Shown piece by piece: positions 18,672 to 28,785 of a stretch of 64,000 nucleotides of DNA. How positions within the stretch are numbered: position 1 is the first letter of the stretch; the number at the start of each line of letters is the position of its first letter. The DNA comes from Rhizobium sp. Root1203 (GTDB lineage: Bacteria; Pseudomonadota; Alphaproteobacteria; Rhizobiales; Rhizobiaceae). The stretch lies in NCBI RefSeq assembly GCF_001424945.1, contig NZ_LMCW01000012.1:292221-356220 (forward strand). Direction: 5' to 3'. The position numbers and the translations under genes were made by a program. The notes beneath the pieces are model-generated. The model worked only from the letters and a program-made list of their open reading frames with translations, ran no database searches and was not told where the DNA came from.

Positions 18672-19871
18672 ATGTCGTCGCATTTCAAGCAAACGCTCGT
18701 GATGATACGAGCCAACATTTTGAGCCTGCCGCGGCGTCTCGCGATTTCTCTCTCCATGGTCCTGTCGATCGCACTTGTCGTCTGCGTTCTCACCGCCTTT
18801 CTCTCCATGGCAAAAGGCTTCGAGACCGCACTTGCCGGCACTGGCTCCCGCTTGGTCGCTGTCGTCCTCGGCGGCGGCACCAATCAGGAGGCGGGCTCCG
18901 ACATTCCCGCAGCTGTCATTCGCAAGCTCGATGCGATGACCGGTGACATGGGCGTCGCCCGCGACACGCATGGCAACCTGGTCTCGACCCGGGAGATTGT
19001 CGTGCCGGTCGATATCAAGCAGACAGCGGATGGGGTTCAGCGAACCCTGACGTTGCGCGGCATGGACCCCCTTGGACCTACGTTCCGCAATGGCACTTCG
19101 CTATCGGCTGGTCGATTCTTCGGGCCAGGCACACGAGAGGTGGTGGTCGGTGATCGACTGGCCAGCGAATTCGGTCTTCGCATCGGCGATACGGTCCGTC
19201 TCGGCGCGGTCGACTGGACAGTGGCGGGGCACTTCTCTGCCCACAGGAGCGCTTTCGAATCGGAAATCTGGGCCGATCTAGATGCTGTGCGTTCGGCCTT
19301 CGACCGACAAGGGCAAGTCCAGAGCCTACGACTTCGCCTCAACGATGCCGCTGCTCTCGGAAGATTGCAGGACAGGCTCGCGACGATTACGGACACAGTG
19401 CTGGTAGCTGTTTCCGAAGCCGACCTCTTTGCCGCCCAATCCGGACGTACGGCTGGCCTCATCCGGCTGTTCGGCTGGCCGCTCTCGCTTCTTTTGGCGA
19501 TCGGGGCGACTGCGGGTGCGCTCAATACCATGATGAGTTCCGTCTCAGACAGGACAGTCGAGATTGCCACCATCCGGGCCCTCGGCTTCAGCCGGCTCTC
19601 GGTATTTCTTGGGACATGGCTTGAGGCCGTTGCGCTCGCAAGCGTCGGCGCGCTCCTTGGTCTTATCGCCTCATGGCTGGGCTTCAACGGTTGGCAGGCA
19701 AGCACGGTAGGTGCGAACAATGCACGCCTCGCCTTCGAGCTTGCCGTTGCGCCAGACGTCATGTTCATCGCCGGCCTGTTGGGCTTAGCGATCGGCATTA
19801 TCGGTGGTGCGCTTCCCGCTATTGCCGCAACGAGATTACCGTTGACGACAGCGCTGCGGGCACGGGGTTAG
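18672..19871 (+). CDS. FtsX-type ABC permease, second of two
   Basis: A 399-residue permease with the same plan as its neighbour: N-terminal helix (about 18-40), periplasmic domain with a MacB-like core (VSTREIVVPVDIKQ, then RFFGPGTREVVVGDRLASEF), and three C-terminal helices with EIATIRALGFSRLSV as the coupling segment. Sequence identity to the first permease is low by eye, so this is an old duplication or a designed heterodimer. It ends the cassette; 37 bases separate it from the convergent M23 peptidase gene. Confidence 0.85.
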   Translation: MSSHFKQTLVMIRANILSLPRRLAISLSMVLSIALVVCVLTAFLSMAKGFETALAGTGSRLVAVVLGGGTNQEAGSDIPAAVIRKLDAMTGDMGVARDTHGNLVSTREIVVPVDIKQTADGVQRTLTLRGMDPLGPTFRNGTSLSAGRFFGPGTREVVVGDRLASEFGLRIGDTVRLGAVDWTVAGHFSAHRSAFESEIWADLDAVRSAFDRQGQVQSLRLRLNDAAALGRLQDRLATITDTVLVAVSEADLFAAQSGRTAGLIRLFGWPLSLLLAIGATAGALNTMMSSVSDRTVEIATIRALGFSRLSVFLGTWLEAVALASVGALLGLIASWLGFNGWQASTVGANNARLAFELAVAPDVMFIAGLLGLAIGIIGGALPAIAATRLPLTTALRARG

Positions 19872-19908
19872 CGCACAATTCTTGATGAGATCGCCAAACG
19901 GTGCTCCA

Positions 19909-21216
19909 CTACTTCATGTAGCCCGCGAGCTTGGTGCCGGCACTCATGAAATAGATGGGGTCGACAGCGCGTCCGTCCTGCCGGACTTCGTAGTGCAGGT
20001 GCGTACCGGTGGAGCGCCCGGTGCTGCCGGCAAGGCCGATCACGTTCTGGCGGCCGACGGTGTCGCCGATCTTGACGAGGATTTCGGACATGTGGCCGTA
20101 GCGCGTCGAAATCCCGTTGCCGTGATCAACTTCCACCATGTTGCCGTAGCCGCCGGTCCAGCCGGCCGCGATGACTTTTCCCGGTGCCGTCGGGCGTACC
20201 TTCTCTCCCGGCGAAAACCGAAAGTCGATACCGGAGTGGAGCGCAAGGCGCCCCAGGAATGGGTCGCGTCTGTTGCCGAAAGGACTTGTGATTTCCTTGC
20301 CGACAGCCGGGCTCCGAAACGGAAGCGACACCGCCGTGCTGCGGATCGCTTCGAGACGGGTGAGGGCGCTGTCGAGCTGGGTCAGCGACGTGTCGAAATC
20401 GTCGTCGCTCTCGGGTTCGACATACGGGCCGCCGACCGCATTTTCATCTCCGGCTTTGATACCGGCTGCCTCTGGGGGCACGGCAATGCGAAAACGCGTC
20501 AGGATGTGCGAGATTGCGTCCGCAGTGTCGCTGGCGTCACTGGTCAGCTGGGCGACGCGATCGCGCTGTCTCTGTTCGACGCCCTTCAGCGACAATGTCA
20601 CTTTTGAAAAAACGCGATCTGCTCTGTCGCCGATCGTTTCACGCGCGGGCACATAGGCAAGCGTCGTATTGTCAGGCGTGGCGTCGGCCGGCTCCGCGCT
20701 CTTTGCAAGCTGATTCTCTATGGCCTGCATGGCGCCCGAGAGCGCGGCTCGCTTGTCCCTTGCATCCGGGGCATTGGTCTGTGCGGGCAAGTCCTGCTTC
20801 TCGTTCAGGCCGGAACTCTCGGCTCGATCCAGCAAGGAACCCAGCTTTCCGTGGCGAGACGTCAGCGCCAGCTGCTGTTCCATCAGCTTGTCGACCTTGT
20901 CCTCGACGACCTGCTGGTCGAGCAGTTGGCGCGATGTTACGCGATCCACCTGCGCTCTCAAGGCCGCTATCCGATCCTCGTAGTCGTGCTGCATGCGCGC
21001 CTGGCGCGCCATCGTCGCGCCGATAAGGTCGTCACGCAGAACCAGGTACGACGTCGCAAGCAGATAGCCGATCGCGAACACACCGACGAAACAGAAGGCG
21101 AGCGCTGCCATCCACGGCCTGACGGTGAGGTGACGGACTCGGTCGCCGCTTGCGAGGATCAGGATATGTTCCTGTTTTCGCTTGCCGAATACGCGGCTCT
21201 GCTGTGCGTGCGTCAC
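19909..21216 (-). CDS. M23-family peptidoglycan endopeptidase with membrane anchor and coiled coil
   Basis: A 435-residue inner-membrane-anchored M23 (LytM) protein: cytoplasmic head, one membrane helix (about 36-58), long periplasmic coiled coil (about 65-130 and 195-295) and a C-terminal peptidase domain (about 300-425). The zinc site is intact (His327, Asp331, and His408 in HLHYE), so it is probably an active endopeptidase, not a degenerate activator. The architecture resembles the polar-growth protein RgsM described in Sinorhizobium meliloti; I cannot confirm orthology here. The start is a GTG at 21216 with GGGAG upstream. Confidence 0.85.
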   Translation of the reverse strand: MTHAQQSRVFGKRKQEHILILASGDRVRHLTVRPWMAALAFCFVGVFAIGYLLATSYLVLRDDLIGATMARQARMQHDYEDRIAALRAQVDRVTSRQLLDQQVVEDKVDKLMEQQLALTSRHGKLGSLLDRAESSGLNEKQDLPAQTNAPDARDKRAALSGAMQAIENQLAKSAEPADATPDNTTLAYVPARETIGDRADRVFSKVTLSLKGVEQRQRDRVAQLTSDASDTADAISHILTRFRIAVPPEAAGIKAGDENAVGGPYVEPESDDDFDTSLTQLDSALTRLEAIRSTAVSLPFRSPAVGKEITSPFGNRRDPFLGRLALHSGIDFRFSPGEKVRPTAPGKVIAAGWTGGYGNMVEVDHGNGISTRYGHMSEILVKIGDTVGRQNVIGLAGSTGRSTGTHLHYEVRQDGRAVDPIYFMSAGTKLAGYMK

Positions 21217-21265
21217 GGAGAATCTCCCAATTGACGGCCTTGCCTCAATTGCCTTGATTACACAC

Positions 21266-21277
21266 GGTTAAGGTTAA
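21266..21277 (-). promoter_or_regulatory. Tandem TTAACC repeat before the M23 gene
   Basis: On the minus strand TTAACC occurs twice in a row, 50 bases before the GTG start. TTAACC-like half sites are part of the CtrA recognition sequence in alphaproteobacteria, but the usual 7-base spacing is not met, so this is only a candidate. Confidence 0.25.
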
Positions 21278-21313
21278 TAAATACTTAGATGGACTTTTAC
21301 GGGAGTACGCGGC

Positions 21314-22141
21314 TCAGGCGTGGCTGGTGGAGGTCAGCGATCGGTAGAACGAGGGAGTGAGTCCCGCTTCGGCACGAGCGATGTCGTTGAACGGCGGCTT
21401 CAGCGGGCCGCGGAAATTGGCGCGTACGAGTTCGTGAAAAGTCCGGGCGGGATCGCGCTTTTCGCGGGCGCACAAGAAGCGAAACCACTTGGCGCCAATC
21501 GCCACATGTCCCTTTTCGTCCTTGTAGATCACGTCCAATACGGCCGCGCTCTCAAGGTCCCCGGTCTCACGCATCTTGGCCTGGAGCGATGGCGTAACGT
21601 CGAGGCCGCGCGCTTCGAGGATCAGCGGCACGACGGCCAACCGTGCAGTCAGATCATTTCGGGTCGCGTGTGCCGCCTGCCACAGGCCGTCATGGGCGGG
21701 TAGATCGCCATAGTCGGCTCCGAGATCGTTGAGGCGGGTGCGGACAAGCTTGAAGTGCTTGGCTTCTTCATAGGCGACCTGCATCCAGCCGTCGAAGAAC
21801 GAGTTCGGCACCGGTTCCGTCGCAAATCTTGCAACAATGTCGAGAGCAAGATCGACAGCGTTCAATTCGATATGGGCGATCGCGTGGAGAAGGGCGATCC
21901 TGCCCTTGAGCGTATGCAGCGAGCGCTTCTGTACTTGCGTCGGCGGAGTGAGCTCCGGCTTGTCCGGCCGGCCGGGGCGCTCCGGCAAAGTTGCGTCGAG
22001 CGGCGAACGCAGCGAGAGCGTTCGGGCAAACCAGCGCGCTGCCGTTTCCTGTGCAATCGCCGTCTTGCGGTCGAGATCGGGCGAGCCTATTGCGATGATC
22101 GCTCCACCTCGTAGCGATGGGATCGGCGACGTGGAACTCAT
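21314..22141 (-). CDS. DUF455 ferritin-like protein
   Basis: A 275-residue protein of the DUF455 ferritin-like group. Likely di-iron ligands are visible in order: HAIAHIELNAVDLALD (about 86-101), YEEAKHFKLV and KDEKGHVAIG, each a carboxylate followed by a histidine. The family is related in fold to MiaE-type oxygenases; no substrate is established. The ATG overlaps the bcp stop by 4 bases, so it is translated together with a peroxiredoxin, which would fit an oxidative-stress role but proves none. Confidence 0.8.
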   Translation of the reverse strand: MSSTSPIPSLRGGAIIAIGSPDLDRKTAIAQETAARWFARTLSLRSPLDATLPERPGRPDKPELTPPTQVQKRSLHTLKGRIALLHAIAHIELNAVDLALDIVARFATEPVPNSFFDGWMQVAYEEAKHFKLVRTRLNDLGADYGDLPAHDGLWQAAHATRNDLTARLAVVPLILEARGLDVTPSLQAKMRETGDLESAAVLDVIYKDEKGHVAIGAKWFRFLCAREKRDPARTFHELVRANFRGPLKPPFNDIARAEAGLTPSFYRSLTSTSHA

Positions 22142-22611
22142 CGTATGAGGTTCTGAACAGCCGCCAGTACAGCCTCCGCGTGGCCGGGCACCTTCACTTT
22201 TTGCCAGATGGTCCCAATCGAACCGTCAGCACGGATCAGAAATGTCGTGCGTTCGACACCCATGAAGCTGCGGCCGTACATGCTCTTCTGCTTCCAGACG
22301 CCATAGGCTTCGAGCGTGGTGCGTTCCTCGTCAGAGGCAAGCACCACCGAGAGGTTATGCTTCTTGACGAAACGATCATGGCACTTAACGGAATCGGGTG
22401 ACATGCCGATGACAGTCGTCCCGGTCTTTTCAAACTCTTCGGACAGTGCGGTGAAAGCCAACGATTCGGCCGTGCACCCTGACGTATCGTCCTTTGGATA
22501 GAAGAACAGTACCAGCGGCCTGCCGTGAAAATCTGCCAGTTTCACGCGGCCGCCGCCGTCACGAGGAAGATCGAAGTCAGGTGCGCTAGAACCGATGCCG
22601 ATATCCGCCAT
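22138..22611 (-). CDS. bcp: Bcp-type thioredoxin-dependent peroxiredoxin, 1-Cys form
   Basis: A 157-residue AhpC/TSA-fold peroxidase of the BCP group that reduces hydroperoxides. The peroxidatic cysteine is Cys46 in PKDDTSGCTAE. The resolving cysteine that many BCPs carry five residues later is absent (Leu51); another cysteine (in SVKCHDRF) lies further on. This suggests a 1-Cys mechanism or resolution by the distant cysteine or an outside thiol. First gene of a leftward pair with the DUF455 gene. Confidence 0.9.
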   Translation of the reverse strand: MADIGIGSSAPDFDLPRDGGGRVKLADFHGRPLVLFFYPKDDTSGCTAESLAFTALSEEFEKTGTTVIGMSPDSVKCHDRFVKKHNLSVVLASDEERTTLEAYGVWKQKSMYGRSFMGVERTTFLIRADGSIGTIWQKVKVPGHAEAVLAAVQNLIR

Positions 22612-22729
22612 GGTGAAACCTTTCTTTTGCCGGGTTTATGGATAACAGGTGATTTGCCAGATATATATCGGACCATTATGCGTCCAGCCAGTCTGGTCCA
22701 ACCACAAGATACGGAGTCAGGCGAGGCGC

Positions 22730-25700
22730 ATGTCGGCGATCCGCGGCGAGAAGATTACATTTCGCAAAAAAGATATGGTCGCACTGCACGAGCTTCCCTC
22801 CGCGCAGGCAGAAGAGCCGATGATCGTACATTGCCCGCCGGCGCGTTCTCGCGTCCGGCGAACGGCAACCTTCGCCGGCGGCTGCATCGGAATCCTGATT
22901 TTTATCTTCGCGGCCATTATCTTCACGGTCGAAAGCGGCGTTTTCGATGAGACGCTTTCAAGGCAAGCTCAGGCCGCCCTGAACTCGGCGATCGGCCCAC
23001 GCTACCGAGCCGAAGTCGGTTCCACTGTTATCCGCTTCACCTCGAACATGCGGCTCGCGCTCGAAGCCCGCAACGTCAATATGATAGACGAGAAAAGCGG
23101 TCAGCACCTGTCCACGACCAGTGCAATGCGGATGGCTCTCGACCCACTTCAGCTTTTCCGTGGTCGAATCGCGATCGGGCAGATCGAGGCGGAAAATATT
23201 GCGCTCGACACCGCCCTTCTGCCATCCGGGAAGCCCGTCAAGCTGGAGGACATGCGCATCGACGCAATTCCAGCGGCGATGGAAGCGGCTTTCGATCAGC
23301 TCGATATCATCGACAGCTTCGTCGAACGCGGCGGTACGCGATCGGTGAAACTGGAAGGCATCGACATCAAGCTCGCCGATACCGCCAACGGGCCGCTGGC
23401 GATCGTCGTCGAAAGTCTGACGTTTTCCAGGAACGAGCAGAACGCGCTGCAGCTCAACGGCGAGATTGCCATCAATGGCGAGAAGGCGACCCTGACCGTC
23501 ACCACGGACAAGTCTGGCGGACGCACGTCCAGGCTCACCGGTCAGTTGACCAACGCCGATCTGGCGCCGTTCACGCTCAAGCGCAACACGCTCGGGCAGA
23601 TCCGGCAGGGTATAGACGGTTTCTCCGACCTCATGATTTCGGCGATTCGGACGGGAGAGGGCTCGAAGCCATCGCTTGCGGCTGCGATCGACCTCAAGCC
23701 CGGCAAACTTTACATGGACGGCGACGCACAGGAGTTGAGCGGCGGCCGAATCAATCTCGCCTACGACTTTTCCAAGGAAACGCTCGAGATTGCGCGCTCG
23801 CAAGCTCAGTTTGGCGCCACCATTATTCCCTTGAACGGTGCTCTGATCGATCTGGACAAGATCGACGCGTCGGCGGGGAAAGGTTTCGGCGTCGATCTTC
23901 TGATCAGCGGCGGCACTGCGGCGGCAACCGGTCCGGGCGAGCAGCCGCTTGCCTTCGATATACAGGCCACCGGCAGGTATTTTGTCGCATCCCGGGAACT
24001 TCAATTCGCCAACCTGGCAGCGTCCAGTCCAGCGGGATCGCTGTACGGCTCGCTGCATGTCCGCTTCGGCGATGTTTCCCCGGAAATCAGCTTTGTCGGG
24101 AAGTCGCAACAATTGCAGACGACCGCCATCAAGCAGCTCTGGCCGTTCTGGATGGCGACGAAGGCGCGAGACTGGGTCGAGCGCAACCTGTTCGGCGGGA
24201 CGGTGACGGACGCTTCGATTTCCGTTTTCATTCCGTCCGGGCGGCTGGACGAAGCCATCGGCAAGGGGCTGAAACTCGATGAGAAGCAGATCCAGATCGC
24301 CTTCGATATTGCCGGCGCACGCATGAACGTCAGCGGCGACATTCCGCCGATCCGTGACACGAATGCGCATTTTGAGCTGGTTGGCCCCAAGGCGACGATC
24401 TCAATCAAGAGCGGCAAGTCGTTCTTTCCCTCGGGGCGTTCGGTGGATATCGGAGCGGGAACCTTTGTCCTGCCTTCGACCTACGACAAGCCACTCATGG
24501 CGGAGATCGATCTACCGATTTCAGGCGCTGCGGATGCGATCGGAGAGCTCCTGACCTACAAGCCTATACAGGTTCTGCAGCGTGCCGGTTTCGTTCCCGA
24601 GGACCTGAAGGGCCAGATCGCTGCCCACGTTCAGGCGCGCATCGGCCTCGTTTCCGCGCAGAACCCGCCGCCGGCCGAATGGAAAGCGTCCCTGCAGCTG
24701 CAAGATGTCGATGTGTCAAAGCCGATCTCGGGAAGGAAGATTACAAGTCTTGACGGCGTTCTCACGGCCGATCCGAAACAGGTCAGCCTGGACGGCAAGG
24801 GCAATATCGACGGTATCCCCGCCACCATCAAACTCACCGAGCCGACGGACAAATCGTCGGACGTGCAGCCCCAGATGTCGATCAGCGCGACGCTGAGCAA
24901 CGATCAGCGGGAGAAAATGCTGCCGGGCCTATCGAGCATCATCGATGGCCCAATCAGCCTCGAACTCAAACGCCTCGACAAAGACCGGCAGGCTGTGTCC
25001 CTCGACCTTGCGAAGGCGCGGCTCGATCTGCCGTGGATCGGATGGTCCAAGGGAGGCGGCATCGGCGCCAACGCGACATTCGAGATCTCCGGACCCGACG
25101 ACAACCAACAGATCAAGAGCTTCGTCCTGAAGGGCGATGGGTTTGGCGCCAATGGGACGCTGTCGCTAAGCAAGGGGAATTTGCTCAAGGCGGACTTCGA
25201 CAGCGTGAAACTGTCGTCGCTCGATGACTTTGCAGTTTCTCTCAGGCGCAACAAGGGAAGCATCGATGTTTCCATTTCCGGAAGCAGCGCCGATGTGCGA
25301 CCGATCATTGCAAGAATGAAGTCCGGCAGCAGACAGGGCGACGGCAAAAGCGACGGAAGCTTTTCCGTTCGGGCAAAACTCGACCGCGTCATCGGGTTCA
25401 ATGACGAGAAATTGCGAAATGTCGAGGCTGCCTATTCTGCTCAGGGAAGCCGCATTCTATCGCTCAACCTGTCCGGTTTGACCGACGGTGGCGAGGCGGT
25501 GGTCGCGCGGACGCAGGCCGGCGGCGTGATCAACGTGACCAGCGGCGATGCCGGCGCGGTATCACGGTTCGCGGACCTCTATCAGCACATGAGGGGCGGC
25601 CTGCTCAATATGGCGATCCGTCTGGGTGCAGGCGACGACTGGAACGGATCAATCGACGTCCGACGCTTCTCGCTCGTCAACGAGCAGCGTCTGCATTCGA

Positions 25701-26119
25701 TCGTATCGACGCCGGTCGGCCAGGAGCAGCGAAGCTTGAACTCCGCAGTCAAGCGGACCATCGATACTTCCGCACAACGTTTCCAGCGAGGTTTTGCCCG
25801 CATCTTCTCGCAGGGCGGAGTGGTCAGTGTCGAGAATGGCGTGGCACGCGGCGATCAGGTCGGCGCGGTCTTCCAGGGTGTCCTCAGGGATCAGCGGGGC
25901 AACATGGACATGACCGGAACGTTCATGCCTGCCTACGGCCTCAACCGCCTGTTTGCAGAATTGCCGATCATCGGCATTATTCTCGGCAACGGAACGGACC
26001 GAGGGCTGATCGGCATCACGTTCAAGCTGACAGGCAAGCTGGATGCGCCTAATCTGGTGGTCAATCCCTTGTCGATCATTGCGCCCGGCGTTTTCCGCAA
26101 CATCTTCGAATTTCAATAG
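22730..26119 (+). CDS. Very long AsmA/YhdP-like envelope protein (DUF3971)
   Basis: A 1129-residue protein with a short cytoplasmic head, one membrane helix (about 46-66) and a giant periplasmic region rich in repeating beta-strands, as in YhdP/AsmA-like proteins, which belong to the bridge-like lipid transporters carrying phospholipids between membranes in gammaproteobacteria. The C-terminal part has the AsmA-like ending FMPAYGLNRLFAELPIIGII followed by LVVNPLSIIAPGVFR. The start at ATG 22730 is chosen for its upstream GGAG and GCGAGG; ATG 22775 is an alternative. Divergent from bcp, convergent with tyrS. Confidence 0.8.
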   Translation: MSAIRGEKITFRKKDMVALHELPSAQAEEPMIVHCPPARSRVRRTATFAGGCIGILIFIFAAIIFTVESGVFDETLSRQAQAALNSAIGPRYRAEVGSTVIRFTSNMRLALEARNVNMIDEKSGQHLSTTSAMRMALDPLQLFRGRIAIGQIEAENIALDTALLPSGKPVKLEDMRIDAIPAAMEAAFDQLDIIDSFVERGGTRSVKLEGIDIKLADTANGPLAIVVESLTFSRNEQNALQLNGEIAINGEKATLTVTTDKSGGRTSRLTGQLTNADLAPFTLKRNTLGQIRQGIDGFSDLMISAIRTGEGSKPSLAAAIDLKPGKLYMDGDAQELSGGRINLAYDFSKETLEIARSQAQFGATIIPLNGALIDLDKIDASAGKGFGVDLLISGGTAAATGPGEQPLAFDIQATGRYFVASRELQFANLAASSPAGSLYGSLHVRFGDVSPEISFVGKSQQLQTTAIKQLWPFWMATKARDWVERNLFGGTVTDASISVFIPSGRLDEAIGKGLKLDEKQIQIAFDIAGARMNVSGDIPPIRDTNAHFELVGPKATISIKSGKSFFPSGRSVDIGAGTFVLPSTYDKPLMAEIDLPISGAADAIGELLTYKPIQVLQRAGFVPEDLKGQIAAHVQARIGLVSAQNPPPAEWKASLQLQDVDVSKPISGRKITSLDGVLTADPKQVSLDGKGNIDGIPATIKLTEPTDKSSDVQPQMSISATLSNDQREKMLPGLSSIIDGPISLELKRLDKDRQAVSLDLAKARLDLPWIGWSKGGGIGANATFEISGPDDNQQIKSFVLKGDGFGANGTLSLSKGNLLKADFDSVKLSSLDDFAVSLRRNKGSIDVSISGSSADVRPIIARMKSGSRQGDGKSDGSFSVRAKLDRVIGFNDEKLRNVEAAYSAQGSRILSLNLSGLTDGGEAVVARTQAGGVINVTSGDAGAVSRFADLYQHMRGGLLNMAIRLGAGDDWNGSIDVRRFSLVNEQRLHSIVSTPVGQEQRSLNSAVKRTIDTSAQRFQRGFARIFSQGGVVSVENGVARGDQVGAVFQGVLRDQRGNMDMTGTFMPAYGLNRLFAELPIIGIILGNGTDRGLIGITFKLTGKLDAPNLVVNPLSIIAPGVFRNIFEFQ

Positions 26120-26123
26120 GCGC

Positions 26124-26152
26124 AAAAAAGCCGGCACAGACGGCCGGCTTTT
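26124..26152. terminator. Bidirectional terminator between the AsmA-like gene and tyrS
   Basis: AAAAAAGCCGGC (26124-26135) and GCCGGCTTTT (26143-26152) form a 10-bp stem with a 7-base loop and T runs on both strands. It lies 4 bases after one stop and 22 after the other, so it can serve both convergent genes. Confidence 0.85.
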
Positions 26153-26174
26153 GATGATCTCCTGAATTCGTTCC

Positions 26175-27431
26175 TCAGGCCGCGCGGCGGACGAGAATAT
26201 GCTTCTTCTTGCCGAGAGAGAGCTTGATGACACCATCGGATGTGACCTCGCCGCTGCCGATCAGTTTGCGCTCGTCGCTGACGGCATGATCGTTGACGCG
26301 AACCGCACCGCCCTGGACGTGGCGACGCGCTTCGCCGTTTGAGGCGGCCAGACCGGCACGAACGATGAGCGAAAGCAGGCCGATGCCGGCATCGAGTTCG
26401 GCCGCAGGGACCTCGATCGAAGGCAGGTTTTCGGCGACACCGCCTTCTTCAAAGGTTTTTCTGGCGGTTTCGGCTGCCAGCTCTGCCGCCGGACGGCCAT
26501 GCAGGATCGCAGTCACTTCGGTCGCCAGGATCTTCTTGACCTCGTTGAGTTCGGAGCCGGCAAGAGCAGACAGGCGCGCGATTTCGGTCATGGGTAGCGT
26601 TGTGTAGAGCTTGAGAAAACGCGAAACGTCCGCATCTTCGGTGTTGCGCCAGTATTGCCAGAAATCATAGGCCGAGAGCATGTCGGCGTTCAGCCAGATT
26701 GCACCCGTCGCGGACTTTCCCATCTTGGCGCCCGAGGACGTCGTCAGAAGTGGCGAGGTGAGGGCGTAGAGCTGCTGCGTTCCCATGCGGTGACCGAGGT
26801 CGATACCGTTGACGATGTTGCCCCACTGGTCCGAACCGCCCATCTGCAGGCGGCAATCATAGCGCTTCGCCAGCTCGACGAAATCGTAGGCCTGCAGGAT
26901 CATGTAGTTGAATTCGAGGAAGGACAGCGACTGCTCGCGGTCGAGGCGGGTCTTGACGCTGTCGAAGGCGAGCATGCGGTTGACGGAGAAATGGCGACCC
27001 ACATCGCGCAGGAACTCCAGGTAGTTGAGCGACCGGAGCCACTCCGCGTTGTTGATCATCAACGCGTCCTTCGGCCCTTCGCCGTAGGTAAGGTAGTTCG
27101 AGAACACGCGCTTGATCGAGGCGATATTGCCCTCGATGGTATCGACGGTCATCAATTGGCGCGCCTCCTCCTTGAAGGAGGGATCGCCGACCATGCCGGT
27201 GCCGCCGCCCATCAGCGAGATCGCGCGGTGACCGGTCGCCTGCATCCAGTGCAGCATCATGATCTGGATCAGCGAGCCGGCGTGCAGGCTGGGCGCCGTG
27301 GGGTCGAAGCCGATATAGGCCGTCACGGTTTCCTTGGCGAAGAGGTCGTCGAGGCCGGATTCATCTGAAATCTGATGAATGAAGCCACGTTCTTTCAACG
27401 TGCGGAGGAAATCGGATTTGAACTCGGACAT
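26175..27431 (-). CDS. tyrS: Tyrosyl-tRNA synthetase
   Basis: Charges tRNA-Tyr with tyrosine. The 418-residue protein has the class I motifs as HAGSL (HIGH equivalent, in [14 protein letters not shown]) and KMGKS (KMSKS equivalent), and a C-terminal S4 RNA-binding domain ([20 protein letters not shown]). Length and start ([16 protein letters not shown]) are normal for alphaproteobacteria. It is divergent from anmK. Confidence 0.95.
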   Translation of the reverse strand: MSEFKSDFLRTLKERGFIHQISDESGLDDLFAKETVTAYIGFDPTAPSLHAGSLIQIMMLHWMQATGHRAISLMGGGTGMVGDPSFKEEARQLMTVDTIEGNIASIKRVFSNYLTYGEGPKDALMINNAEWLRSLNYLEFLRDVGRHFSVNRMLAFDSVKTRLDREQSLSFLEFNYMILQAYDFVELAKRYDCRLQMGGSDQWGNIVNGIDLGHRMGTQQLYALTSPLLTTSSGAKMGKSATGAIWLNADMLSAYDFWQYWRNTEDADVSRFLKLYTTLPMTEIARLSALAGSELNEVKKILATEVTAILHGRPAAELAAETARKTFEEGGVAENLPSIEVPAAELDAGIGLLSLIVRAGLAASNGEARRHVQGGAVRVNDHAVSDERKLIGSGEVTSDGVIKLSLGKKKHILVRRAA

Positions 27432-27547
27432 GACCTTTTGCTCTCGGATCAGGATTTTCGGATTGGCTATTGTTGAAGTGTCGCGGCGCGTTTAGCACTG
27501 TTTTGCCGATCAGTCACCATTTGGTGGGAATCTTCCAGCGAGGGACA

Positions 27548-28669
27548 ATGGGGAACATACGCACCGCAATCGGCCTGATGAGCGGCACGTCTATGGACGG
27601 GATCGACGTGGCGCTGCTACGCACGGACGGCAACGCCGTCATCGAGCGCGGGCCATTCCTCGGGGTGCCTTACGATGTCGGCTTCAGGAGCCGGCTGAAG
27701 GGGGCAATCGAGCAGGCGAAGGTGATCACGCATCGGGAACAGCGGCCGGACGAGCTTGCGGAGATCGAGCGTGAACTTACGCTACGTCATGCATTTGCCG
27801 TTAGGGAATTTCTCACCTTGAACAGCCTCGAGTCCGCGGCGATCGACGTCGTCGGCTTTCATGGCCAGACGGTACTGCACAGGCCGGATCAGGCGCTGAC
27901 AGTACAGATCGGCGATGGCGAGTTGCTGGCGCGTGAGACCGGCATCGCCGTGGTTCATGACCTCCGGGCAAACGACATGGTTCATGGGGGGCAGGGAGCG
28001 CCGCTGGTCCCGGTGTACCATGCAGCACTGGCAGGCAATCTCAAAGGTGCCACGCTGCCGGTCTGTTTCGTCAATATCGGGGGGATTTCGAACCTCACCT
28101 ATGTCGGTGCCGATGGACAAATCGTCGGATACGACAGCGGGCCCGGCAATACGCTCATCGACCAATGGGTCGAGACCCACGCGGGTGTGCCGTTCGATCA
28201 AGGCGGCATGATTGCCTCGGAAGGCAGGGTCATCGACGACCTGGCAGATCGCTATCTGAGCAGCCCTTTTTTCATGGGAGCAAAACGGCGGTCGCTGGAC
28301 CGCAACGACTTTCTTCCGCCCTGCGGGTCCGACGCGGAGCTTGCGGATGGGGCAAGGACGCTTGCCTACGTGGCGGCGGCATCCATCATCAAATCTGCCG
28401 GTCACCTGCCGGCGACACCGACGCTCTATGTCGTTTGCGGCGGCGGTCGCCTGAACCGCATCCTGATGAACGATCTCGCGGATCTCGCCCGCCAGCAAGG
28501 CGCAGATGTGAAATCGGCCGAGCAGGCCGGTTTCGACGGCGATGCGATGGAGGCGGAGGCCTGGGCCTATCTCGCGGTTCGGTCGCTCGACGGACTTCCT
28601 CTGACATTTCCCGGCACGACCGGCGTTCGCCAACCTGTCAGCGGCGGAGTCTTCACGATGCAACGCTAG
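27548..28669 (+). CDS. anmK: Anhydro-N-acetylmuramic acid kinase
   Basis: Phosphorylates and opens 1,6-anhydro-MurNAc to MurNAc 6-phosphate in cell-wall recycling. The 373-residue protein opens with the hallmark [16 protein letters not shown] and has the sugar-kinase features [20 protein letters not shown] and [15 protein letters not shown]. The ATG at 27548 follows GAGGGA closely; the frame upstream is not conserved in look. Divergent from tyrS, a pairing common in Rhizobiaceae as far as I know. Confidence 0.95.
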   Translation: MGNIRTAIGLMSGTSMDGIDVALLRTDGNAVIERGPFLGVPYDVGFRSRLKGAIEQAKVITHREQRPDELAEIERELTLRHAFAVREFLTLNSLESAAIDVVGFHGQTVLHRPDQALTVQIGDGELLARETGIAVVHDLRANDMVHGGQGAPLVPVYHAALAGNLKGATLPVCFVNIGGISNLTYVGADGQIVGYDSGPGNTLIDQWVETHAGVPFDQGGMIASEGRVIDDLADRYLSSPFFMGAKRRSLDRNDFLPPCGSDAELADGARTLAYVAAASIIKSAGHLPATPTLYVVCGGGRLNRILMNDLADLARQQGADVKSAEQAGFDGDAMEAEAWAYLAVRSLDGLPLTFPGTTGVRQPVSGGVFTMQR

Positions 28670-28700
28670 TGTCGACCGGTCTTGGCAACGCGCTCCAACG

Positions 28701-28729
28701 AAAATCGGCATGCGAAGCCGCATGCCGAT
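28701..28729 (-). terminator. Terminator of the alpha/beta hydrolase gene
   Basis: Perfect 11-bp stem (ATCGGCATGCG, 28704-28714, with CGCATGCCGAT, 28719-28729) and a 4-base loop. The minus strand continues with TTTTCG, so it best serves the leftward hydrolase gene; the stem may also act on anmK transcripts. Confidence 0.65.
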
Positions 28730-28785
28730 GATCATCGACGGGATATCCTGTCCGGCGGTCGGCTGAGCGCCGGGGTGCAATACGC

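Noticed and set aside
22958..24370. 470-codon frame antisense to the AsmA-like gene
   Set aside because: Arg/Asp/His-rich shadow frame without ribosome site.
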